From Dendrocalamus latiflorus (taxonomy: Eukaryota > Streptophyta > Magnoliopsida > Poales > Poaceae), in the NCBI GenBank assembly GCA_017311315.1, contig CM029642.1:12660596-12724595 (forward strand): 64,000 nucleotides of DNA, read 5' to 3'. Positions 1 to 8,654 of this stretch are shown here, one piece after another. The stretch's first letter is position 1, and each line of letters begins with the position of its first letter. Made by a program: the position numbers and the translations under genes. A model generated the notes under the pieces. It saw only the letters and a list, made by a program, of their open reading frames with translations, was not told the origin of the DNA and made no database searches.

Positions 1-2751
1 CCATGTCACAATTATAAATTTTGGCCCTTTTGCCAACCATTGTAGTGTTTCATTTGACGACCTCCTAGTCAATTGCGCCTTCAACCATTCGTTGAACTGA
101 CGGTTGTGTTGTCTCGTGATCCAAACTTCTGACTGGCCTGCATTCTCCTGACGTAGCATGTCCTTGTGCTCTTCAATATATGGGGTCACTTCAGTCATGT
201 GTTGTAAAACCATGAAATGGGCTTGAGCATACGTATTTTGATCCGGAGTTATTGCTTTCCTCCCGATAGTCCCTATACCCTCTAACCTCCCCTCGTGACG
301 AGATAGAGGTACACCTATCGGCTCTACCTGAGCCATGTAGCCGATGCAGAATTCAATGACCTCTTCTGTTGTATAACCTTCGATGATGCTACCCTCCGGT
401 CGAGATCGATTGCGTACATAGGACTTCAGAATTCCCATGTACCTCTCGAAAGGGTACATATGACGTAGAAATACGGGGCCACATATTTTTATCTCTTTCA
501 CAAGGTGGACAATGAGATGGACCATGATATCAAAAAATGATGGAGGGAAATACATCTCTAGATGACATAGAGTTGTCACCACCTCGGTTTGCAGAGCATC
601 TAGTCCATCTGGATCAATGACCTTCTGAGCAATTGCGTTGAAGAAATAACATAGGCTTATGATTGTCACTCGAACCTTGTTCGGCAAAATACTTCTAATT
701 GCAACAGGTAGCATTTGAGTCATTAGCACATGACAGTCGTGAGAGTTCATGCCAATTAATTTCAAATGTTCCATGGAAACAAGTTTCTTCATGCTTGTCG
801 AGTGACCGGATGAAACTTTCACACCATTTAAGGACTGGCACAATTCAGTTCTCTCGGACTTAGACAGAGTGTAACATGCTGGGGGAAGGTACGTCCGGCC
901 TTTATCGGTCTCTATCGGTGCTAACTCGGTCCTGATGTTCATAGCGACCAAGTCACGCCTTGCGTTAACACCATCCTTTGTTTTGTCAGGAATGTTCAGT
1001 AAGAGACCAATCAAACTGTCACATACATTCTTCTCTACGTGCATGACATCGATGCAATTGCGAACTTCTAAGTGCTCCCAATAAGGCAAGTCCCAAAATA
1101 TTGACCTCTTTTTCCACATGTTCTTCCTCAATTTACGTCCCTTTCCAAACACAACATTTATATCCTTGACCATATCATACACCTCTTTCCCGCTAAAAGG
1201 TCTTGGTACTGAGTCATCCTCTTTTTTTCCGTCAAATTGTTTCTTCATCTTGCGGTATGGGTGATACTTTGGAAGGAACCTACGGTGACGCATGTACACA
1301 GTTTTTCGGGAGTTGTTCAACCACACACTCTCCGTATAATCTAAGCAGTGCGGACACGCTTTGGCTCCTTTTATACTAAACCCTGACAGGTTACCAAGGG
1401 CAGGAAAATCATTAATGGTGCAGAACAACATGGCCCGTAGAGTGAAGTTCTCTCGTTTGTCCGCATCCCATACATGTACCCCTTCATTCCACAGTGTTGC
1501 AAGATCTTCCACCAATGGGGCTAGGAACACATCAATATCGTTGCCAGGTTGCTTCGGCCCTTGGATAAGTAGTGACATCAAAATATATTTCCGCTTCATA
1601 CACAGCCAAGGAGGAAGGTTGTACATGCACAGAGTCACGGGCCAGGTGCTATGTCGACTGCTCATGTTACCAAAAGGATTCATTCCATCTGTACTCAACC
1701 CAAACCTTATATTTCTCGGTTCCACACCGAAATCTACAAACATCCTATCGATGTTCCTCCATTGGGTAGAATCAGCAACATGTCTTATCATTCCGTCTTT
1801 CTTACGCTGCTCGCAGTGCCAACGCATCAATCTTGCATCCTTGCGGTTTGCAAATAAACGCTTCAAACGGGGGATTACAGGAAGATACCACATCACCTTA
1901 GCAGGAGGTCCTTGCTTCACCTCGATGCCCTTCCCATCATCAGAGTCATTTTTACGTTTGTATCGGGATGCTTTGCACACCGGACAAACATGTAAGCTAG
2001 CATACTCTTTACGGTACAGGATACAATCATTCCGACATGCATGTATTCTTTCTACTTCCATTCCTAATGGACAAAGAATCTTCTTGGCTTGGTAGGTGGT
2101 TCTCGGCAACACATTTCCCGTTGGAAGCATGTCCACTAGGAGACCTAATAATGCCGTGAAACTCTTGTCGGACCAACCATTGCTTGCCTTCAATTTTAGC
2201 AGTTCTAGAACTGATGACAACCTCGTGTATTGCGGCTTGCAGCCCGGGAACAAAGGTTTCTCCGAGTCCTCCATCAAGCCCTCGAATTTACCAAACTCTC
2301 TCTCACTATAGTTCCCTTCTGCATCATGTAACATCTGATCCAGATTATCATCCTGCGACCTATCCTCATGATCCAGATTGTCATCCTGCGACCTATCCTC
2401 ATGATCCAGATTGTCATCCTGCGACCTTTCCTCATGATCGAAAGAACAGTCCACAACTGGCATATCGTTGCCTCCCTCGACTATGTCATAACTACCTTCT
2501 TGTGTACTCTTCTCTTCACCGTGACTGGTCCAACATTTGTACCCTTTTCTGAAACCCCTTCGAATCAAGTGAGCTTCAATCTGCGCTGAGTTGCTAAACA
2601 TCTTGAGATTATCACAATCAATACATGGGCAATACATATATTTCATCCCCTTCTTCAACATATCCAGCTCGGCCGCCCTTCTAAAGGCAGACACGCCAGT
2701 AATGTACTCTTCACTCACACGGTTCTCAATATACATCCAGCTTCGGTCCAT
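1..2751 (-). CDS. TNP2-like transposase of CACTA-1 (3' end outside window)
   Basis: The minus strand from the ATG at 2749-2751 appears open for 917 codons to the window edge; the segments I read contain no stop. The N-terminus begins MDRSWMYIENRVSEEYI, with a cysteine cluster (YCPCIDCDN) typical of the transposase-associated domain (PF13963). The Transposase_21 domain (PF02992) follows: DGMNPFGNMS, YWEHLEVRNCIDVMHVEKNV and SHDCHVLM are hallmark blocks. The DUF4218-like part with YFPPSFFDIMVHLIVH and KSYVRNRSRPEGSI comes next. DUF4216 would lie past the window. In En/Spm elements this protein is the DNA-cutting transposase and works with a TNPA-type end-binding protein in the nucleus. The copy looks intact, unlike its close relative in CACTA-3. 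An acidic triplicated segment lies near codons 105-140. The start matches the equivalent position of the relative. Confidence 0.88.
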   Translation of the reverse strand, partial: MDRSWMYIENRVSEEYITGVSAFRRAAELDMLKKGMKYMYCPCIDCDNLKMFSNSAQIEAHLIRRGFRKGYKCWTSHGEEKSTQEGSYDIVEGGNDMPVVDCSFDHEERSQDDNLDHEDRSQDDNLDHEDRSQDDNLDQMLHDAEGNYSEREFGKFEGLMEDSEKPLFPGCKPQYTRLSSVLELLKLKASNGWSDKSFTALLGLLVDMLPTGNVLPRTTYQAKKILCPLGMEVERIHACRNDCILYRKEYASLHVCPVCKASRYKRKNDSDDGKGIEVKQGPPAKVMWYLPVIPRLKRLFANRKDARLMRWHCEQRKKDGMIRHVADSTQWRNIDRMFVDFGVEPRNIRFGLSTDGMNPFGNMSSRHSTWPVTLCMYNLPPWLCMKRKYILMSLLIQGPKQPGNDIDVFLAPLVEDLATLWNEGVHVWDADKRENFTLRAMLFCTINDFPALGNLSGFSIKGAKACPHCLDYTESVWLNNSRKTVYMRHRRFLPKYHPYRKMKKQFDGKKEDDSVPRPFSGKEVYDMVKDINVVFGKGRKLRKNMWKKRSIFWDLPYWEHLEVRNCIDVMHVEKNVCDSLIGLLLNIPDKTKDGVNARRDLVAMNIRTELAPIETDKGRTYLPPACYTLSKSERTELCQSLNGVKVSSGHSTSMKKLVSMEHLKLIGMNSHDCHVLMTQMLPVAIRSILPNKVRVTIISLCYFFNAIAQKVIDPDGLDALQTEVVTTLCHLEMYFPPSFFDIMVHLIVHLVKEIKICGPVFLRHMYPFERYMGILKSYVRNRSRPEGSIIEGYTTEEVIEFCIGYMAQVEPIGVPLSRHEGRLEGIGTIGRKAITPDQNTYAQAHFMVLQHMTEVTPYIEEHKDMLRQENAGQSEVWITRQHNRQFNEWLKAQLTRRSSNETLQWLAKGPKFIIVTW
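2337..2439 (-). repeat. Three in-frame 33-bp repeats in TNP2 of CACTA-1
   Basis: A 33-bp unit is repeated about three times without breaking the frame. On the coding strand it encodes an 11-residue acidic unit of the form DHEDRSQDDNL. The CACTA-3 relative has only one DDNLDQML-like unit here, so the expansion is specific to this copy. Confidence 0.85.
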
Positions 2752-3038
2752 CTACGCTACACAAGTGAAAAATGGGTGTCAAAAATGATTATTACCTCTA
2801 CTACTAACCTCTGATCAGATCACTAAGAATGTTAAGTAATTGAATACTAATCTCTGATCAGATCACTAAGAATGTTAAGTAATTGAGTATGCTAACCTCT
2901 GATCAGATCAAAAAGAAGACGGTGATATTTTTTCACCCCCAACTCCCTAAAGCCGGCCGCCTTGCTCCACCGATGCAGCGCAATGAAGACAGATCGGTGT
3001 CGACATCCTTCAAGCAAGTACGCCAAGTAATTAATACT

Positions 3039-3380
3039 ACGCAGAATATCACAGACGGTTCCAACTACAAACGGTCTGTGAAAATTACATATCACAGACG
3101 GTTCGTATTAATACCCGTCTGCGAATTATCACCGACGGTTATTAATATTAACCGTCTGTGATTTCTGCCTATCATAGACGGTTCGCATAAATAACCGTCT
3201 GTGATAGTCTCATTATCACAGACGGTTCGTAACACGAACCGTCTGTGATGTACATAATATCACAGACGGTTCGAAATATCAACCGTCTGTGATTTATGCG
3301 TATCACAGACGGTTCGTGTATAGAACCGTCTGTGATAGTCATTCACAGACGGTTTACATTACAAACCGTCTGTGATAGTT
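3039..3380. repeat. CACTA-1 subterminal palindrome array, cluster 1
   Basis: I count eight consecutive units of the form ACAGACGGTT, 6-14 variable bases, AACCGTCTGT. Each unit is a short foldback about 34 bases long, joined by short AT-rich spacers. In En/Spm elements such repeats are binding sites for the TNPA-type protein. The variable loops and the drift at single stem positions show this is not a simple satellite. Confidence 0.85.
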
Positions 3381-3387
3381 ACACGGG

Positions 3388-3658
3388 GATGAGCTGTTTC
3401 GTCAGGCGCATGACTGCCAACTCGAAGCATATATAGCATAGCATTCGAGGCACATCCGAGGCCTGCTACTGTGTCTTGAGGAATGCCAAGAGCTGGTCTT
3501 CAGATGTGGCTGCCACATCTGAAGACCAGTGTGGCTGCCACATCTGAAGACCAGCTCTTGGCATTCCTCAAGACACAGCTGCAGGCCTCGGATGTGCCTC
3601 GAATGCTATGCTATATATGCTTCGAGTTGGCAGTCATGCCCTGACGAAACAGTTCATC
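3388..3658. repeat. Long near-perfect inverted repeat (foldback) inside CACTA-1
   Basis: The left arm begins at 3388 (GATGAGCTGTTTCGTCAG) and its reverse complement ends at 3658, giving arms of roughly 120-135 bases with few mismatches. The centre contains a local direct duplication of GGCTGCCACATCTGAAGACC, so the tip can pair in two registers. A transcript across it would form a long double-stranded hairpin. It has no coding sense that I can see. Confidence 0.85.
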
Positions 3659-3817
3659 TTTCCCGACAAAATTCAAGGCAATTTTATTACAATAGTGCAA
3701 AGAAAAGACATTCCCAGATTCTTGGTTGAGCTGGTCGAGGAACATGCAAATACAGAGGCAAGCACAAAAACTCAACAACACAGATCGATCTATTACAGGA
3801 TAACAAGCTAACAAACC

Positions 3818-3908
3818 CTTCGTGGCACGATGGTTCACACTAAACAAGACACACTTACGACACTTACGGCAAGAGTGTGTTGTTTAGTATGAACCGGTCG
3901 TGCCGCGA
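3818..3908. repeat. Imperfect inverted repeat inside CACTA-1
   Basis: A left arm beginning TTCGTGGCACGATGGTTCAC pairs imperfectly with a right arm containing GTATGAACCGGTCGTGCC, with arms of about 38 bases and a loop of about 15. It lies about 160 bases beyond the longer foldback and has unrelated sequence. Confidence 0.7.
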
Positions 3909-4138
3909 TGGAGGTGCTAACTCACAGCGGAGGGGAGATGCATGCAGGAAGCTAGCTAGTGGATGAACTCACGCGTGACTAGTACCGGTGGAAAGGTTGA
4001 TGGGGAGTTATTAATAAGGGCCTGGCCGTGGGAGGAACTAGTGCCAGCCATTCGATGTGGAGAGAATAGACGGGTGAGATCGAAATCCTGTGTATACGCC
4101 AATTATTGGTGACAGGTGATTATTACACACCAATTATC

Positions 4139-4394
4139 AGTGACATGGGATTATTACAGACGGTTCTTAACAGGAACCGTCTGTGTTATCTGGCTTTTCA
4201 CAGACGGTTCTTAACAGGACCCGTCTGTGTTATCTCGATTGGTATAGACGGTTCGTATTAAGAACCGTCTGTGAAAGTTCACAGACGGTTATTAACAAAA
4301 ACCGTCTGTGATGTCTCAATTATCACAGACGGTTCATGTTAATAACCGTCTATGAAAATATCACAGACGGTTGCCAGTAAAACCGTCTGTCATA
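4139..4394. repeat. CACTA-1 subterminal palindrome array, cluster 2
   Basis: Six units of the same ACAGACGGTT / AACCGTCTGT inverted pair, about 730 bases away from cluster 1 and separated from it by the foldback region. Confidence 0.85.
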
Positions 4395-4492
4395 ACGCTT
4401 CACGCGTGTTTCTATTGCCAGAACGCTTCGCGCGTGTTTCGATTGCCAGAACGCTTCGTGTTTTGATTGCCAGAACGCTTCGTGTTTCGATC
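4393..4492. repeat. Tandem repeat, unit about 22-30 bases
   Basis: Four head-to-tail copies of an AACGCTTCGCGCGTGTTTCG / ATTGCCAG unit that shorten progressively. They lie between subterminal cluster 2 and the hypothetical ORF at 4618. Confidence 0.75.
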
Positions 4493-4617
4493 GTCTAATT
4501 AACGTCTCTCGATCGTTATACGAAGCATCTATATCATTAATGTTTGGGTATATGAACCGTCTGTGCTAAAGGTTAAATATGCGCGCCTAATCCAGGTCTC
4601 TTCTACGTACGTACAAT

Positions 4618-5172
4618 ATGGCGCCTTCTACTATTCTTGTGATCATCTCCTTCCTCTCATCTGTTCATCACGAATTGTTCGGCCGGAACCTTACACAGGC
4701 GGCCAACAATTTGCATCTGGAGCAGCTTCTCCGCACCCGCCCTGCTCTCCTTCCCCGACTTTCTTGCATCCGTCAGCTTGACCTGATCCTCCGCCGTCGA
4801 CGGAGGCGTCTCGCTGCCGCTCAAGAAAGGGAAACAGCCCTCACCCTGGTTCTTCTCCACAATGTGCGCAATGCGGAAGAAGCTCTACACGCATTGCAGA
4901 GACTGATGGATAGCCTTGCCGATCAAGCAGAAACGGCAGATTCTGAGGAATCTTTTCATGCTATCCTGTACGACATTATGGATGTTGCTGATCATTTGCC
5001 CAGGCTGCACGAGGAAGTGCTGAGGACAAGGGCAATCTTAACGGCGTTCGAGAATTTAGCGGCTGATCCTCCAAGTCCCGAAGTTGAAGAAGAAGCTTAC
5101 GAAGCCCAAAAGAATACAATCTGGGAAACTCTTTACCTGTGCGACTTTTGTAATAAATTTGCCTCTAATTGA
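4618..5172 (+). CDS. Unknown 184-residue ORF carried inside CACTA-1, opposite to TNP2
   Basis: I do not recognise this protein. It starts at the ATG at 4618 and ends at TGA 5170-5172. An AATAAA polyadenylation-type signal follows within ten bases, and AT-rich TATA-like DNA lies about 60-90 bases upstream. The first 15 residues are hydrophobic (MAPSTILVIISFLSS), then comes a basic run (RRRRRR near residue 60), then a long helix-prone acidic region rich in Leu, Ala and Glu, and a short cysteine pair near the end (LCDFCNKF). GC is high at the 5' part and falls toward the 3' end, as in grass genes. It lies between subterminal clusters 2 and 3, so it moves with the transposon. It may be a captured host gene, a derived accessory factor or a chance ORF; codon-like composition and the tail signal make chance less likely. 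Confidence 0.5.
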   Translation: MAPSTILVIISFLSSVHHELFGRNLTQAANNLHLEQLLRTRPALLPRLSCIRQLDLILRRRRRRLAAAQERETALTLVLLHNVRNAEEALHALQRLMDSLADQAETADSEESFHAILYDIMDVADHLPRLHEEVLRTRAILTAFENLAADPPSPEVEEEAYEAQKNTIWETLYLCDFCNKFASN

Positions 5173-5283
5173 AATTAATAAATTTGCCTTTAATTTGTGA
5201 CCTCTTGTCTCAGTAGTTCTGTAGTTAAGTTATTAGAAGCAATGTGTACTTATATATTAACCTCTGATCTAGAATATGACAGA

Positions 5284-5597
5284 CAAAGGGACATCACAGC
5301 CGGTTCTTGTGAAAAACCGTCTGTGAACATTCCCAGACGGTTCTTAACAACAACCGGCTGTGATAGTCGACACAACACAGACGGTTTTTAATAAAAAACC
5401 GTCTGTGATAATCCCAGATTATCACAGACGGTTTTTAATAAAAACCGTCTGTGATATTCCAGTATCACAGACGGTTCAGAAGTAAGAACCGTCTGTGATA
5501 CTCCTTTTTCCCGCCACAAATACCACAGACGGCCTTCAAATTAAAACCGTCTGTAATAGTTTACATTACAGACGGTTTCACAAAACCGTCTGTGATT
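5284..5597. repeat. CACTA-1 subterminal palindrome array, cluster 3, next to the terminus
   Basis: Seven more ACAGACGGTT / AACCGTCTGT inverted units end about 30 bases from the element end at 5629. Two units carry GCCGG-type substitutions in the stem. Confidence 0.85.
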
Positions 5598-5632
5598 TGC
5601 CGTCTACTATTAGCCTTTCTGTAGTAGTGCTT

Positions 5633-5942
5633 AATCTTCTTTGATTTGGCTTTAGCACCTCACCTATGATATGTCTTCCCTCGAGATGACTCGGGAGACG
5701 CTTGTGATATATCACTTATGGCTTTTCACAAAAACTGTTTGTGTTAAGTCTATACATCAGGCAGTTTGTATGAAAACCGTATGTGATAAGTAGGTCATCA
5801 CTAATGGTTGCTACCATCGGTTGCAACATAAATAGTCACGCTAGTAAAATTATCTGAGATAACTACGCTGCAGCTTAACACTGACGGATTCTGTAGAACC
5901 ATCTGTGATGAGGCATCCAGTATGACCTTCTCTGTGGTAGTG
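5633..5942 (-). mobile_element. Decayed CACTA terminal region beside CACTA-1
   Basis: The segment ends TTCTCTGTGGTAGTG, which on the minus strand reads CACTACCACAGAGAA, a second CACTA-type terminus at 5942. Inside are eroded copies of the subterminal motif, such as CAGTTTGTATGAAAACCGTA. CACTA-1 seems to have inserted into this older element. No gene is visible in these 310 bases. Confidence 0.65.
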
Positions 5943-6089
5943 CACCTAATTAGTTAGCTCTCCAAAAATTTTATTTCAAAAATTTAGTAACCTTTGCACT
6001 GAGTGAAGGATCCACACAAAAACCTACCACCAATCCTTTATAAATTAGTTCCGATTTCAAGGACGAATTTTTTTCTAAGGGAAGGGGCA
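5943..6089 (+). other. 3' end of a gypsy-type internal region with polypurine tract
   Basis: GGACGAATTTTTTTCTAAGG followed by GAAGGGGCA and then TGTAACGCCC matches the usual junction between the end of a plant Ty3/gypsy internal region, its polypurine tract and the 3' LTR. Upstream coding sequence is missing because CACTA insertions occupy the left side. Confidence 0.6.
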
Positions 6090-7308
6090 TGTAACGCCCT
6101 GCTTTTCTAGTCCTAATGTAATAGATTAACAATAGTAATCAACAATCAAAATTGACGTCATGAATGAATTAACTCAAGCTCAAACCCTTGCACAGAAACT
6201 TCCACCGAATAACATCCAATAAAGTGAATGAATATAAGTTATGTCATACATTGCAATAAATAATTGCATATTCCGTTGTAGTTATTACATCAAGTATAAA
6301 TATAAAATTACATTAGGAGAATCTCATACATTTACAACTACTCGAAAACTATGGAGAATATATATTACATGCATATCATTTCGCACAACATTTACTAATA
6401 ATCACCTGATTTCCAAAATAGCCATGGTTTCATTTGTGAAAAGAGCGAATGTAAAGACACCAAAAAAGACTGATCAAAAGCAAAGAATTAAAAGAATGAA
6501 TTGTCGTCAGAACCCTAGAATCTAATTTTGAGCTGGGCATTCTGCTCATTGAGATACCAGACCGTAAGTCGGCACCTCTCGAAGCCGTAGGTTCAATCAT
6601 TTAGCATTAAAACAAACTTAAGTTTATTTGGAAGTTCATTTTCCAGCCCCAACCATCCAAATATCTCAATTAGTAGTAGCACTAGTGACATAGGAGAGCA
6701 CAGGTTGCCATATGGCAAAGATAAGGTAGTAGGCAATCTAAAAGAAATGCTGAGAGACAACATTGCATCGAAGCCACCAGAGCCTGCAAGCTAACAGTAA
6801 AACCAAGTTTTCCCTCATTTTCATTCCCCCATTAGATCGATCCATCCCATTCCCACAACCTTCACCAGTCGAAGGAGGCCAAGATCAAGGCAGTCAGATG
6901 AGGAAGTACTGAGCCACCACCAGAGGTAAAGCAAAGGCACAGGAAGCAAGCACTAGAGGTCACAGGAGGTGATGACCAGCACCTCCAGCCGACTACAACA
7001 CCACCAAGCCGAGAAAGTGATAGCCTACTTCAATGTCTCCTTCCATTCTCAAACGGAGCCAACAAACCACCAAGGTAAACCGCCATTCATTCACCACTTT
7101 GCCATTGATTTATAGGAACCACACCATGTGAACTAAACCACCAAGATGACACATCCAATAATAACCATAACATCACCCAAACCATCACAGAGCAAAGAGA
7201 GTGAAGGAGTAGACAGAGGGGAAGTATACCATCGGTGAGAATCGGCCACGACGGCGCACCATCATAGACTTGGCTACTTGCACCCAATGATGTCCCTCGC
7301 ACTCCCCT

Positions 7309-7928
7309 GTTGGACATCTCTCAAGATTTCTCACACTCTCTCTTATATTTTCTATCTCTCAAGAGACAAATACAAATTCACTCTCACGTGTATTTTCTAT
7401 CCCTCTCAAGAGACAAATACACACTCACGGGAGACAAATGACTCACTGCAAATGGATTGTTTATTCCATTTGATTGAGATGCTTTAAATAGATACAACTG
7501 GGTCACACATGCAGGCCACTCACAACTACTAACAATCATGCACTTATCTCCTAAAATTTCTCCACGATCCACACGACTCAATCCTCTAACTACTTATTGA
7601 CTCATACTATGACTGCTACGACCCCGACTATGACTGCTCCTTCTACGACCGCTTCCGTCTTCCGACTTCCGTCTTCTGACTTCCTACTATGACTTTTGAT
7701 CGGTTCCAACTTCCGGCTACGACTTCTAATCGCTTTTGACTTCTGACTTCTAACTACCACATGAGTATTAAAACTCATGAGTACTCGAACACACGACTGC
7801 CACACGAGTACTCGAACACACACGCCACGAGTACTCGAACACACACGCCACGAGTACTCGAACACACACTGCCATGAGTACTCGAACACGACTCCTAAAA
7901 CATTTATACGTTAATATTATAACCAACA
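7309..7928 (+). repeat. Solo LTR G, TSD TCCCC
   Basis: The 620-bp segment starts TGTTGGACAT and ends AACCAACA, and is bracketed by the direct 5-bp repeat TCCCC (7304-7308 and 7929-7933). This is the signature of a solo LTR left by recombination between the two LTRs of one element. It contains a tandem repeat at 7779-7889. Confidence 0.8.
7779..7889. repeat. Tandem repeat in LTR G, unit about 20 bases
   Basis: Five copies of a unit of the form CACGAGTACTCGAACACA. The core GAGTACTC is itself palindromic. Confidence 0.8.
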
Positions 7929-8654
7929 TCCCCAGCGTGTAGAAGGCCTTGAGCCCCCACCGTAGCTAGCCATGATAGTTCACCTCCATCACCCTCACCA
8001 AAGCTTGAGCCAAAAACCAAAACACATTAGAAAGTATATCAAGCCCAAGCCATGGGAGTAAGTTATCATAAGAAAGGGGAAAGGAGGGAAATCGAATCCG
8101 AGTGAAGAGGGGAGCTCGGGTGGACACTGTTGGGCTGGCCATGGTTGGAGGGCAGCAGTAGCACCGAGCATGAGAGGCAAGGCACATGGAAAGGCGCGGA
8201 AGCCAAGAAGCCAGATGGGCACTACAGGGGGAGTTAGCACCGAGGGAGCCAAGGATGAATCGGCTAGGACCAAGGGCGTAGTAGCAGGTGGGCTGGCCCA
8301 AACTGGGGTGGTGGCCGAAAATGGGGTGGCCAGAGCCAAGCCGGTGGTCGGAGGCACATGGAGTGGCGACGCCGATTGGGACCGAGCCAAGGACCTATCG
8401 GCGCATAAGGGTGGCAAGAAAGAGAGAGGAAGAGATAAGGTAGGGAGAAGGGGTAAGAAAAGGGGAACCAACGAATGTACAAGGAGCCATTCGGTTGGAT
8501 AGGAGAGAGAGAAAAGATTAAGAGGAGAGAGGTTAAGCGTGAGCAAATAAATTCGTAAATTATCATTTAATTTGTTTTTTGTAATTAAATACCCTAGTAA
8601 AATTGGCTAGTTGTATTTAATTCATAGAAGCCCATTAATATTTGTTCAAAATTA

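Larger units (their letters stand above)
1..5629 (-). mobile_element. CACTA-1: En/Spm-type DNA transposon, left part outside window
   Basis: The right edge is a CACTA terminal inverted repeat: read on the minus strand from 5629 it begins CACTACTACAGAAAGGC. The adjoining DNA is packed with inverted pairs of ACAGACGGTT and AACCGTCTGT, the usual subterminal transposase-binding architecture of En/Spm elements. A TNP2-type transposase gene reads leftward from 2751, so the element's 5' end is at 5629 and its 3' part lies beyond position 1. The 3 bases after the terminus are CTT, a possible target duplication that cannot be checked without the other end. The stretch between TNP2 and the terminus is unusually long (about 2.9 kb) and holds two foldbacks and one opposite-strand ORF, described separately. 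Confidence 0.9.

Noticed and set aside
1361..2095. Plus-strand 244-residue ORF
   Set aside because: Antisense shadow of the TNP2 coding frame.
3039..5597. Regularly spaced palindromic repeats resembling a CRISPR array
   Set aside because: The repeats lie next to a CACTA terminus and a TNP2 gene in a plant nuclear genome, spacers are very short and stems drift; they are transposon subterminal repeats.
8170..8546. ORFs on both strands in LTR E
   Set aside because: Opposite-strand open frames in the same low-complexity GC-rich stretch; no homology that I recognise.
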